62,380 nucleotides of DNA, taken from contig JACJYA010000026.1 of the NCBI GenBank assembly GCA_020636315.1, positions 1 through 62,380 of the forward strand, in the 5' to 3' direction. Below are positions 7,601-15,255 of this stretch, piece after piece. A model generated the notes under the pieces. That model had not been told where the DNA came from. It saw only the letters and a list, made by a program, of their open reading frames with translations, and made no database searches. The DNA is from Lewinellaceae bacterium (lineage in GTDB: Bacteria > Bacteroidota > Bacteroidia > Chitinophagales > Saprospiraceae). The position numbers and the translations under genes were made by a program. Within the stretch, counting starts at the first letter, position 1. The number at the start of each line of letters is the position of its first letter.

Positions 7601-9047
7601 TATCGTTACCCTTACGGCAACTGACGGCAACAGCAATTCTATGTCCTGCGATTTCAACCTTGTCGTTTCAGAACTAATACCGCCTGTCGCCGCCTGTAAG
7701 CCTGCTACGGTGCAGCTCGATGCAAACGGTACAGGCAGCATCGCCCCTGCCGATGTATTCGACGCCACCAACTCCTCAGACAATTGCGGGACGGCGACTC
7801 CACAGTCGGTGAGCCCCGCCAGCTTCTCCTGTGGGGACATTGGCCCCAATACCGTAACCCTAACCGTGAACGACGGGAACGGCAATACCGCCACCTGTAC
7901 CGCCACCGTAACCGTCGAAGACAACAGAGCGCCCAACCCCGCCTGCAGGCCGGCTACCGTGCAGCTCAATGCAAACGGCACAGGAAGCATCGCCCTAACC
8001 GATGTGTTTGACGCCATCAATTCCTCAGACAATTGCGGGACGGTAACTCCGCAGTCGGTGAGCCCCTCCAGCTTCTCCTGTGGGGACATTGGCCCCAACA
8101 CGGCAACCCTAACTGTGAACGACGGAAACGGCAACACCGCCACCTGTATGGCTACCGTTACCGTGGAAGACAACGTGGCGCCTGCCGCCGCCTGCCAGAA
8201 CACCACGGTACAGCTCAGTACTACCGGAACCGGCAGCATTATGCCTAATGATGTGTTTGACGCCACCAATTCTTCGGACAACTGCGGTATGGTGAATCCT
8301 CAGTCGGTAAGCCCCGCCAGCTTCTCCTGTGGGAATGTTGGCCCCAACACGGTAACCCTAACTGTGAACGACGGCAATGGCAATAGCGCTACCTGTACGG
8401 CCACCGTAACCGTCGAAGACCCGAGTGGATTCTGCAGCCAGGTGGTGTGCCTTGATGCTGAGATCGACAACCTCGTGAATTATATTGAAGGCCTTGGGCT
8501 GGCCTCGGGGCTGGAAAGGGCAATAACCAGGAGGCTGGAAACCGCCGCCATACGATTCTGCCGGGATTACCCTGCCAGCATCGTCATTAATGGACTGAAC
8601 AGCGTCATTGATTATGTGGATTACCAGAGCGGTGGCAGCATACCGACAGCTGAGGCAGACTATATCATTACTGAGGTGCAGTCGCTGATCGGCGCCATCA
8701 ATGCCGGAATAGCGGAATGTTGCTCCGGGGAGGGCCGCCCCATACCAGGCAATTCCTTTACATTGGAGGACGATGCCACTGGACTGGAGGTGGCTCCCAA
8801 CCCCTTCAGCAATGAAACTGTCATCCGATTCTTTTTACCGGGAACAGGGCCGGCTACCCTGGAGGTTTTCAATATGCAAGGCCAGCGGGTAACCGTATTG
8901 TGTGCCGAAACCCTGGACCGCGGATACCATACCCTGCACTGGGATGGGACAGCTTTTAATGGCGAGGTGCTCGGCAGCGGCATTTACCTGATTCGCTTAA
9001 GGAATGGAAAAATGGCACTCACCAGGAAAGTGAGTTTAGTTCGTTAA
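4602..9047 (+). CDS. Giant secreted multidomain protein with LTD, HYR-like repeats and T9SS tail
   Basis: 1481 residues. A signal peptide (1-21) is followed by an N-terminal beta-rich region, a lamin-tail-like (LTD) domain at about 330-495 (FFSEYVEGTSNNKYLEIYNG), several Cys-containing HYR/Ig-like modules, and a jelly-roll-like segment at about 815-968 rich in aromatic residues (SGGWLYGQYFAF). Three head-to-tail 83-residue modules occupy 1026-1274, with a fourth related copy at about 615-697. A helical domain at about 1283-1375 matches one in the gene at 3-782. A T9SS sorting domain (from VAPNPFSNET, about 1396) ends the protein. No catalytic motif is visible, so an adhesin or structural surface role is most likely. 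The Cys pairs in each module suggest disulfide-stabilised folding outside the cell. Confidence 0.9.
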   Translation: MQRICSLLLFLFTLGVALKAQPTTFGTALVDGSYASYNLADRGAFRQVRLQAASSAGALSRNWNFAQGTAPNQNFFNNWRPYSGACNGGLNLVISGFNQVIAPDTGNPVLSASATFNSNSGGCDGFLPPITAGNYYTVNVTENTGDNYMAVLETSYKPDTVTTVSGPSCATNCGYEVTVILSNAPAAGEYAYVRYSTDGFTTSGLVELNFSGITGTATIPDQGSNTVTYYVYTSTNTLAQIISAVSNYGQVAHDLLTLKLGNNNGSNYSYGPCTTSNPVAVCQNTTVTLDMNGNASIAAADIDGGSTDNCGVPALSPSQTSFSCSDVITSKPTDLFFSEYVEGTSNNKYLEIYNGTGIAQILANYQVRTYSNGSATPSTTTTLSGILNPGEVIVLRNASATIYPGTATVAGAVNFNGNDAVELYNIGLGTTADLIGRIGEDPGSQWLAGGNSTQDQTLRRKSTVTGGVTANPASGFPTLATEWDALGTNVISNLGTHGIGSTVTLTATGDGGVQTSCLAVVTVVDNTPPEVSCQDITVQLPADGSFELSTAFILAEVPTSFTDNCQTSNNIGVGAPGLVAYTCSEIGTFPATFGFKDLAGNNTDCTINVTVVDNLAPTAACKAASVQLNASGMASIAPADVFDATNSSDNCGAVNPQSVSPASFTCADLGSNMVTLTVNDGHGNTATCMATVTVADDVYSCNQAPTAACQPVTVDANPNCQGAAAPTDFDGGSTDPEMGILSFGVSPAGPYPLGVTNVTLTVTDPSGASDDCTTTITVVDNSAPSISCPGDFAINANAQCQGVVPNFTGGPIVLANSVTEFSGTQGSGGWLYGQYFAFDAGNFSQLPVYNNNLSQWQDNQAFNTPFLDAYGGHPGVDDFKWAVRRWVSPYSGTVDISLAFYDRDGNCGDGAHVRVLLNGSQIWEYLNIPNSLVTQSLSQAITAGDVLDFVIDPKFDAGCDNTQFTALITVPNGLITSDNCGQVTVDQNPAPGTPVAPGTTIVTLTATDGNSNSMSCDFNLVVSELIPPVAACKPATVQLDANGTGSIAPADVFDATNSSDNCGTATPQSVSPASFSCGDIGPNTVTLTVNDGNGNTATCTATVTVEDNRAPNPACRPATVQLNANGTGSIALTDVFDAINSSDNCGTVTPQSVSPSSFSCGDIGPNTATLTVNDGNGNTATCMATVTVEDNVAPAAACQNTTVQLSTTGTGSIMPNDVFDATNSSDNCGMVNPQSVSPASFSCGNVGPNTVTLTVNDGNGNSATCTATVTVEDPSGFCSQVVCLDAEIDNLVNYIEGLGLASGLERAITRRLETAAIRFCRDYPASIVINGLNSVIDYVDYQSGGSIPTAEADYIITEVQSLIGAINAGIAECCSGEGRPIPGNSFTLEDDATGLEVAPNPFSNETVIRFFLPGTGPATLEVFNMQGQRVTVLCAETLDRGYHTLHWDGTAFNGEVLGSGIYLIRLRNGKMALTRKVSLVR
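7677..8423 (+). repeat. Three 249-bp tandem repeats encoding 83-residue HYR-like modules
   Basis: Copies run 7677-7925, 7926-8174 and 8175-8423, in frame, with a more diverged fourth copy at 6444-6692. Each encodes the pattern AACxPATVQL...DVFDATNSSDNCG...SPASFSCG...TLTVNDGNGNTATC...VTVED. The three adjacent copies remain very similar at DNA level, implying recent duplication or gene conversion. Confidence 0.9.
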
Positions 9048-9085
9048 TTTTTCAGGAACAAGCCATAACCAGACAGAAAAAATGG

Positions 9086-9118
9086 ACGGAGAGGGTGCAG
9101 CCCCTCTCCGTTTTTTTT
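9086..9118 (+). terminator. Rho-independent terminator after giant T9SS gene
   Basis: ACGGAGAGGG (9086-9095) pairs perfectly with CCCTCTCCGT (9102-9111) across a six-base loop and runs into eight consecutive T (9111-9118). It lies 39 bases after the stop codon at 9047. Confidence 0.9.
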
Positions 9119-9294
9119 CTTTAGCTCTGCATCCTGGTGATAAGTTAAAGCAACACCCCCACCGAAGAACAACTCTGCCAGGCGGCTACCTGGCCGCCAT
9201 TTCCCTTCCGGCATACCCATCATCCAACCGGAAATACTGTCCCATTTCGGAAAAAGTAAGTAACTTGCCCTTTCCAACAGACGGATAGCAAGCT

Positions 9295-11406
9295 ATGGCG
9301 GCGAGACTTTTAGTAGTAGATGACGAGCCTCAGTTTGAGCGGTTGATCCTTCAGCGGTTCAGGAGGAGTATTCGCGAGGGTAAATATGAGTTCGTATTTG
9401 CGGGGAATGGACTGGAAGCATTAAAATTACTGAAGCAGGATGCCGCCATTGACATGGTCCTCACTGACATCAATATGCCGGAAATGGATGGCCTTACCCT
9501 GGTCGGAAGGATCCGGGAGTCCTACCCAATGCTCAGGGCCGTCGTCGTTTCCGCCTATGGAGACATGAAGAACATCCGGACAGCCATGAACCTGGGAGCT
9601 TTCGATTTCGTGACCAAGCCCATCGAATTTCCTGACCTTGAGGCCACTATCGGAAAGACCCTCAAAGAGGCCGAAATGCTCAGGCAGGCTGAGGCAGCAA
9701 AGGAGCTGAAGGAAAAAAATGAACAACTCCGGGAAATTGACGACTTAAAGACGCAGTTCTTCACCAATATCTCCCATGAATTCAGAACACCGCTTACGGT
9801 CATTTACGGCATGGCGGAACAGATTGAGGAAAACCCGGATCGCTGGCTCGGCCGAGGGATTAATATGATCCGGCGGAATACCCAGAACATGCTCAATCTG
9901 GTAAACCAGATCCTCGACCTTCGCAAGCTGGAAGCCGGCAAAATGCCTCTGCGGCTGATCCGGGGTGATGTTCTTCCTTTTTTCCACTACCTGTTCGAAT
10001 CGTTCCACTCCCTGGCGGAAAGCCGGGATATCCAGATGCACTTTCTCAGCAACGAGCAGAAACTGGTAATGGACCACGACCCGGAAAAACTGTTGCACAT
10101 CCTGTCCAATCTTCTAAGCAATGCCATCAAGTTTACCCCTGAAGGAGGAGATGTTTATTTTCAGGTTGATAATGTTGCAGATTGCCTTCAGATCCGGGTG
10201 AAAGACACGGGAATCGGCATTCCTGCCAGCCAGTTGCCTTTTATTTTCGAACGCTTTTTCAGCGGCAGTGAGGACAGCCCCTCTCCTACCTACCTGGAAG
10301 GGGAGACCAAACCCCTTTTTGGGCCTGACACTGACCCATTCGCCACTCCCCCCCAGGGCTCGTCCTCTTCCGGAGCGAAACCTTTACGGGCAGGACGGAC
10401 ACAACACCATACCGGCATTGGACTGGCATTGGCCAAAGAACTTACCACTCTGATGGACGGAGAGATCTGGGCAAATAGCAAAGAGGGTGAGGGCTCTACT
10501 TTTACCATAAGGATACCCATCCGCCAGGAAGCCCCTCTCCAGAAGGAAGGCAGCCCCATGCCCTCCTTTCCGGAAGCCGAAATCTTAGTAGCTCCTCCAG
10601 CCGAACCAGGCTCTCCGGCAGAATCCGCTGTAGCCGGAGTGGAAGCCGAACTAGCAGAGCTGCCATCTCTTCTGGTTATTGAAGACAACCCAGACGTGGC
10701 GGCATATCTGTTCGCCTGCCTGGAAGGCCGTTACCAACTGGAACACGCCAAGGATGGCCAGCAGGGCATAGACAAAGCCCTTGAACAAGTACCCGATATC
10801 ATCATCAGCGATGTGATGATGCCCGGCAAGAATGGGTACGAAGTCTGCCAGGCCCTCAAAACCGACGAGCGCACCAGCCATATCCCCATCATTCTGCTGA
10901 CTGCCAAAGCAGGCCAGGGCTCAAAATCCGAAGGGCTGTCCCGGGGCGCCGACGCCTACCTGTCCAAACCCTTTGACAAGCAGGAACTTTTTATCCGGCT
11001 GGAAAAACTGCTGGAGCTCCGCGCCACCCTTCAGAAGCGATACAGCACTATGGAGGAACTTCCTGCAAATGAAGATCCGGCCCTCCGGCCGGAAGACCAG
11101 TTCGTTATGAGACTGAGAAAGGCCGTAGAAGCGAACCTGGAAGATGAGCATTTCGGCATTCATGAACTCTGCCGGGAGATCGGCCTGAGCCGCACGCAGC
11201 TTCACCGCAAGGTCAAAGCCCTGACCGGCCGCCCAACGTCCGGTTTCATCCGCTTCATTCGCCTGTTAAGAGCTAAAAAGCTTCTGGCCGTTTCCGATCT
11301 GAATATTTCACAGGTCGCATTTGAGGTAGGATTCAGAGACCCTAAATACTTTTCCCGCACCTTCCAGGAAGAATTTGGCAAACCGCCTATTGAAATGCGA
11401 AAGTAA
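9295..11406 (+). CDS. Cytosolic hybrid regulator: REC - histidine kinase - REC - AraC HTH
   Basis: 703 residues. The order is: receiver domain (1-125, phospho-acceptor Asp58 in LTDINMPEMDG), a short coiled coil, HisKA with His161 in ISHEFRTPL, HATPase_c (about 255-420, with DTGIGIP and TGIGLALAKEL boxes), a second receiver (about 458-575, Asp506 in SDVMMPGKNG) and an AraC-type DNA-binding domain (about 605-703, RTQLHRKVKALTG and a second HTH). There is no membrane segment and no classic sensor domain, unlike the usual hybrid two-component systems of Bacteroidota; the N-terminal receiver probably takes input from another kinase. A low-complexity insert of about 50 residues (FGPDTDPFATPPQGSSSSG) sits between the ATP-binding boxes. 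It is probably monocistronic, and its targets are unknown. Confidence 0.92.
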   Translation: MAARLLVVDDEPQFERLILQRFRRSIREGKYEFVFAGNGLEALKLLKQDAAIDMVLTDINMPEMDGLTLVGRIRESYPMLRAVVVSAYGDMKNIRTAMNLGAFDFVTKPIEFPDLEATIGKTLKEAEMLRQAEAAKELKEKNEQLREIDDLKTQFFTNISHEFRTPLTVIYGMAEQIEENPDRWLGRGINMIRRNTQNMLNLVNQILDLRKLEAGKMPLRLIRGDVLPFFHYLFESFHSLAESRDIQMHFLSNEQKLVMDHDPEKLLHILSNLLSNAIKFTPEGGDVYFQVDNVADCLQIRVKDTGIGIPASQLPFIFERFFSGSEDSPSPTYLEGETKPLFGPDTDPFATPPQGSSSSGAKPLRAGRTQHHTGIGLALAKELTTLMDGEIWANSKEGEGSTFTIRIPIRQEAPLQKEGSPMPSFPEAEILVAPPAEPGSPAESAVAGVEAELAELPSLLVIEDNPDVAAYLFACLEGRYQLEHAKDGQQGIDKALEQVPDIIISDVMMPGKNGYEVCQALKTDERTSHIPIILLTAKAGQGSKSEGLSRGADAYLSKPFDKQELFIRLEKLLELRATLQKRYSTMEELPANEDPALRPEDQFVMRLRKAVEANLEDEHFGIHELCREIGLSRTQLHRKVKALTGRPTSGFIRFIRLLRAKKLLAVSDLNISQVAFEVGFRDPKYFSRTFQEEFGKPPIEMRK

Positions 11407-11515
11407 CTCAGTGAAACAATATTCCACTCTTTTGGAACAATAGTAGGGGCATCTCCTGCCAAACCCCTGCACCTTTGTATTGTAATCAAACGTGAACATC
11501 CAAAAACGTGGAACA

Positions 11516-11986
11516 ATGAGAAAAATGATCCTTTCCTGCCTCTTCGCCGCTGCTTTTGCCACTATTTCCCAGGCCCAGCACTTCATCAACAGTCTCAGTG
11601 CGCCCACCGCCGGGCAGGCCATGGCCTCTGCCGGAACCGATGCCCCCGATACAACGCCCAAGGCTCCCGTTTACAACCCCAACGCCCGAACCTGCCTCCC
11701 TCAGTTCCCGGGAGGAGAAAAGTCCATGTTAACCTTCATGGATACCCATCTTCAGTATCCGAAAATGGCTAAGTTAAACAGCTTCGAAGGCAAAGTGGTT
11801 GTCCGTGCTACTGTTGCAGCCAATGGCACCCTGGAGAAAATCGAAGTTAAAAACCCGGTTGACCCGATCCTGGATGCCGCTGCTATCGAAGCGGTAAAGG
11901 CCATGCCGAAATGGCTGCCCGCCCTGCAGATGGGAAGGCCCGTAAAATGTAACGTCAATATCCCTGTGAATTTTAGCCTGAACTAA
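11516..11986 (+). CDS. Secreted protein with TonB C-terminal domain
   Basis: 156 residues from the ATG at 11516; a GTG in the same frame at 11492 would add eight residues ahead of a good signal peptide (MRKMILSCLFAAAFATISQAQ), so the ATG is preferred. Residues about 60-156 match the TonB C-terminal fold: FPGGEKSMLTFMDTHLQYP, then GKVVVRATVAANGTLEKIEV, ending VKCNVNIPVNFSL. There is no membrane anchor, so it is a soluble periplasmic TonB-C protein rather than a canonical energy transducer. Such proteins are common in Bacteroidota and their roles are mostly unproven. The gene follows the hybrid regulator by 109 bases and ends 7 bases before a MITE-like palindrome. Confidence 0.85.
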   Translation: MRKMILSCLFAAAFATISQAQHFINSLSAPTAGQAMASAGTDAPDTTPKAPVYNPNARTCLPQFPGGEKSMLTFMDTHLQYPKMAKLNSFEGKVVVRATVAANGTLEKIEVKNPVDPILDAAAIEAVKAMPKWLPALQMGRPVKCNVNIPVNFSLN

Positions 11987-11993
11987 ACAGGAC

Positions 11994-12280
11994 GTAAGCA
12001 GTTGGACATAATTAATTTACGTATCGAGGCTGGCTGACTGAGCCTCCCCCAACCCTCCCGACACGTTGTGTGCAGGACAGGCTCTCCAAAGGAGGGGGCT
12101 TTTGCCCAATGGGAGCTGCAAAATGGCCGCCAGCCCAGTGTTTCCAGTTCCTCCTCCTTCGGGGGAGGCGCCGGAGGCGGAGAGCCTGCCCCGTACACGC
12201 AGTGTCGGGGGGGCTTGCACAACGGAAGCAGCCTTTGGGATGCCGACTTATACGCAATCTGAATATGTCCGACTACTTAC
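11994..12280. repeat. MITE-like nested inverted-repeat element (287 bp)
   Basis: The ends GTAAGCAGTTGGACATA (11994-12010) and TATGTCCGACTACTTAC (12264-12280) are inverted repeats matching at 15 of 17 positions. Inside lies a second, longer imperfect pair: the sequence around GACAC...CAGGCTCTCC (12058-12087) and its inverted counterpart GGAGAGCCTG...GTGTC (12179-12206). All frames across it give only low-complexity Pro/Arg/Ser-rich peptides. I see no clear target duplication. It may be a non-autonomous transposable element or an intergenic palindrome family. Confidence 0.6.
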
Positions 12281-12315
12281 TCACTTCCTTAGTACTTATT
12301 AACCCGGCTTTTGCA

Positions 12316-12738
12316 TCATTCGCCGAGGGCAGCCGTGTCCACCTGGTTGGAGCCGGTTGGCCACCAGGTTTGGTCGAAGGTGGCGACAATATTGTTGGCG
12401 CCTCCGAAGAAGCCAAGGACTCTGGCCTTACCCTTCCCTGTATTTCGGAAGTTGTGCAGCTTCATTTTGGGAACAACGACGAGCTGGTTTTTTGAGAGGG
12501 TCGCCTTTTCCTGCCCTACGGTGGCCTCAATCCGGCCTTCCAGCACGATCAGCAGCTCCTCGGCGCTGTCCGTATGAGTGCCCAGTTCCTCGCCGGGGTC
12601 GAGTTCAAAGTAAACGGTGGCGCTGTCTCTCGTGCCGTGGGCGCCCAGCAGGGGAAAAGTGGCTTTACACCGCTGTCCGGGATTTTCCCTGGCGATGAAT
12701 TCGGTCAATTCGAGTTGATTCAGGTCTGTGGTAATCAT
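12316..12738 (-). CDS. Cupin-domain protein
   Basis: 140 residues forming one small beta-barrel cupin. Motif 1 is degenerate (GTHTDSAEELLIVLEG: His55, Glu60; the second His of HxH is Asp) and motif 2 is VPKMKLHNFRN (His95). The metal site may be reduced, so catalysis is uncertain and a small-molecule-binding role is possible. It has no signal peptide. It lies 53 bases downstream of the DUF3237 gene on the same strand and is probably cotranscribed from the promoter at 13305. Confidence 0.8.
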   Translation of the reverse strand: MITTDLNQLELTEFIARENPGQRCKATFPLLGAHGTRDSATVYFELDPGEELGTHTDSAEELLIVLEGRIEATVGQEKATLSKNQLVVVPKMKLHNFRNTGKGKARVLGFFGGANNIVATFDQTWWPTGSNQVDTAALGE

Positions 12739-12791
12739 TTTTTTTACTTTTTACGGGTTACTGAATGTCTAATGAGATGGAAAGGGGGCGG

Positions 12792-13271
12792 TCAGTTGGT
12801 GAAACCGGAGATGGTAACCCGCCCCTCACCTTCGCTCAGGAAGGAAGTGCCGATACCCCATACCTGCTTTTCGTTGATCCATTGGTATCGGGGGTAGGCA
12901 GTGGAGAAGTTCATAGTCAGGTACAACTGGCCATCGCCGTTAGGCAGAATTACCATCGTTCCACGTTCTTCTAATACAATGGTGGCTCCGTCATCCGTAG
13001 TGATGGTGGCATGAAGGGTAAGAATGAACTTACCGTCAGGCCTTACCTGCAGGTAATCAACGCCTTTTACCTTTCCTTTGATCTTGTCTCCGAAGACTTT
13101 GCCTTCAAAGGAGATGTCAAAGCGGGCGCCCTGAGCAGGCGGAGCCTGGCTGCCACTGGCCAGTTTTTCCCAACTGGTTCCGTATTCGGTAATACCGGTA
13201 AGGAATACTTCTTCATCAAACAGATGCTGCACATTTGCATCCAGGTTCGGTTTTGCGATCTTCGTTTCCAT
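12792..13271 (-). CDS. DUF3237 (UPF0311) family protein
   Basis: 159 residues from the ATG at 13271; an in-frame ATG at 13307 overlaps the promoter element, so the shorter form is chosen. The sequence has the DUF3237 hallmarks: GARFDISFEGKVFGDKI, GVDYLQVRPDGKFIL, and TITTDDGATI followed by a second strand-rich half. The family forms a small lipocalin-like beta-barrel of unknown biochemical role. It is the first gene of a two-gene operon with the cupin protein. Confidence 0.8.
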   Translation of the reverse strand: METKIAKPNLDANVQHLFDEEVFLTGITEYGTSWEKLASGSQAPPAQGARFDISFEGKVFGDKIKGKVKGVDYLQVRPDGKFILTLHATITTDDGATIVLEERGTMVILPNGDGQLYLTMNFSTAYPRYQWINEKQVWGIGTSFLSEGEGRVTISGFTN

Positions 13272-13304
13272 TTTGTTTGTTTTTTGTGAATTAAAATATA
13301 AGGA

Positions 13305-13312
13305 CAAAGTTA
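13305..13312 (-). promoter_or_regulatory. -7 promoter element of DUF3237-cupin operon (TAACTTTG)
   Basis: On the minus strand TAACTTTG matches TAnnTTTG exactly and lies 33 bases before the ATG at 13271. No convincing -33 TTTG is visible. Confidence 0.5.
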
Positions 13313-13499
13313 GGCGGGATGACAGGGGCAGGATTGAAAAAAAACGACATAATGGCGAGGGCTTCCTTCGCTAAAGCTTCGGCTGCTGACAGAATCAGGA
13401 AACATAGCTCATGAACGAAATAGCGGCTCCTACAGACTAATATCCCGGCTTTCTCCGTTTCAAAAAGATCAGGTTCTCACGTGGAAAATTCGTTTATTG

Positions 13500-14408
13500 A
13501 TGAAGAAAGTAATGTTAATCGCAGCCCTCGCCATTTGCGGGCTGTCTCAACTATATGCGCAGGAAAAAGCAGTGGTGTTCTCAGAAGAGGATCATGCCTT
13601 TCTCAAAGAGATGGAGGATACGCTGGCGCTATTGGCCTATGCGGTGATCAACGACTCGCTTCCCGAACACCGTTTTGGCGCCTGCCGGGAGATGATCCCG
13701 AAACTGGTCACGGCGCTTAAGGTGGAAAACTCCTTTGACTATCCGTTCGAACGGCTGAAGTCGGTATCCATTCAATATCCTCAGGACAGCAGCTTCCGCA
13801 TTTTTTCCTGGCAGCTCTACGTCGATAAGGATGATTACCGCTACTATGGCGCCATACAGATGAATACTCCAGGCTTACAGCTTTTTCCTCTTATTGACCG
13901 TTCTTTCAAGATTGAAGATGAAGAACACCAGGTTCTGTCGCCGGAAGAATGGTACGGAAGCGTCTATTACAACCTGTTGGAAACCAATGGCCCGCAGGGA
14001 AAGTACTACCTGCTTTTCGGCTTCGATGGCTACAGCTTCTTTCGCAAGCGAAAAGTGATCGATGTGCTCACGTTCCAGGACGGTAAGCCGGTTTTCGGTG
14101 CGCCTGTCTTCGTTCACGAAGGCAATCAGCGCAAGTATCGGATCATCCGCGAATATTCGGCGGAAGTGAGCACCCGCTGCAATTATGATGAACTGCTGGA
14201 ACTCATCATCTTCGACCACCTCATCGAACGCGACGGGCCTTATGGCGAAGGGCCGGTCAACTATCCCGACGGCAGCTACGAAGCCTATAAACTGGATCAG
14301 GGATTGTGGTGGCACATCGACAAGGTATTCGACCAGGTTTCCGATGAGGCGCCCCGCCCTGCACCCATTTTGGATAACCGGACGAAGGATATTTTCGGGA
14401 AGCAGTAG
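13500..14408 (+). CDS. Secreted protein of unknown function
   Basis: 302 residues from the ATG at 13500 (a TTG three bases earlier is in frame). A signal peptide is clear (MKKVMLIAALAICGLSQLYAQ). The mature part is rich in aromatic and acidic residues, with motifs such as SFRIFSWQLYVDKDDYRYYG, WYGSVYYNLL, YYLLFGFDGYSFF and RCNYDELLELIIFDHL. No cysteine pair, catalytic triad or T9SS tail is evident. It resembles conserved hypothetical periplasmic proteins of Saprospiraceae, but I cannot name a family. It is followed after 65 bases, including a short CCCAGAAAC-type triplication, by a serine hydrolase. Confidence 0.8.
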   Translation: MKKVMLIAALAICGLSQLYAQEKAVVFSEEDHAFLKEMEDTLALLAYAVINDSLPEHRFGACREMIPKLVTALKVENSFDYPFERLKSVSIQYPQDSSFRIFSWQLYVDKDDYRYYGAIQMNTPGLQLFPLIDRSFKIEDEEHQVLSPEEWYGSVYYNLLETNGPQGKYYLLFGFDGYSFFRKRKVIDVLTFQDGKPVFGAPVFVHEGNQRKYRIIREYSAEVSTRCNYDELLELIIFDHLIERDGPYGEGPVNYPDGSYEAYKLDQGLWWHIDKVFDQVSDEAPRPAPILDNRTKDIFGKQ

Positions 14409-14473
14409 GGGCCCCCAGAAACCCAGAACCCCAGAAACTATAAACCCTCCCTACACAAACACTCCCACACCCT

Positions 14474-15136
14474 ATGCACTCCAACCACACCATTTCCGTT
14501 CCCCGTACTGCTCATTACAGCACCATCGGCGAAGCCGGGGATCAAACCCGTTTCTTCTGGATTGCCTGCCACGGTTATGGGCAGCTGGCGCAGGATTTTA
14601 TACAGCCTTTTCGGGCTATTGCTGCTGCTGATACGTTTATTCTGGCGCCGGAGGGGCTTTCCCGCTTCTATTGGGGAGGCTTTACCGGTAAGCCGGTGGC
14701 TTCCTGGATGACCCGTGAGGGCCGCCTGCATGAAATTGCGGACTATTCCAATTACCTCACTACTCTGTACGATCTTTTCCTGGGGCTTATGCAGCCTGAT
14801 GTGCACATTATTCTACTGGGGTTTTCACAGGGGTGCGCAACTCAGATGCGTTGGGCTATGCGCACTTTTCCTGCCTTTCATCACCTCATATTCTGGGCGG
14901 GTAGTATCCCGGAGGACCTGGATTACCGTCCCCGCCTGGGTTATCTTTCAGATAAGAGCCTGCATTTTGTTTATGGCAACCAGGATCAGTTTTTGACCCC
15001 GGAAAGGGTGGCCCAGCAGCGGGAGCTTATCCGGGCGAATGGCCTGGAAGTACGGGAACACACCTTTGAAGGAAAACATACTGTTGAGGAGGAGCCTCTG
15101 AAACAACTGGCGGAACGGATCAGGAATGGCTCCTAG
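14474..15136 (+). CDS. Alpha/beta-fold serine hydrolase (YpfH/phospholipase-carboxylesterase type)
   Basis: 220 residues. The nucleophile elbow is GFSQG (Ser118), with an oxyanion-type strand near FFWIACHGYGQ and probable acid and base at Asp in GNQDQFLTP and His in FEGKHTVEEE. This layout matches the cytosolic phospholipase/carboxylesterase family, which hydrolyses short acyl esters or acyl-protein thioesters. There is no signal peptide. It is on the same strand as the ABC exporter that follows after about 120 bases, but whether they are cotranscribed is unclear. Substrate cannot be told from sequence. Confidence 0.85.
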   Translation: MHSNHTISVPRTAHYSTIGEAGDQTRFFWIACHGYGQLAQDFIQPFRAIAAADTFILAPEGLSRFYWGGFTGKPVASWMTREGRLHEIADYSNYLTTLYDLFLGLMQPDVHIILLGFSQGCATQMRWAMRTFPAFHHLIFWAGSIPEDLDYRPRLGYLSDKSLHFVYGNQDQFLTPERVAQQRELIRANGLEVREHTFEGKHTVEEEPLKQLAERIRNGS

Positions 15137-15255
15137 CGGCCCCGGCTGATAACAAATACAGTCGCTATGTTATTTTGTCGATTGATTTCAGCAGAATCTA
15201 CAAAATTGAATATAAGTCGGGGGGGAATCCCTAATTTGGAGGGAAAAACAGCCCG

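Noticed and set aside
6444..8423. Regular repeats considered as a CRISPR array
   Set aside because: Units are 249 bp, contiguous and in frame, and encode HYR-like protein modules; there are no spacers or cas genes.
12012..12262. Several open frames of 60-80 codons on both strands
   Set aside because: They lie in the palindromic element and give only Pro/Arg/Ser-rich low-complexity peptides mirrored on both strands.
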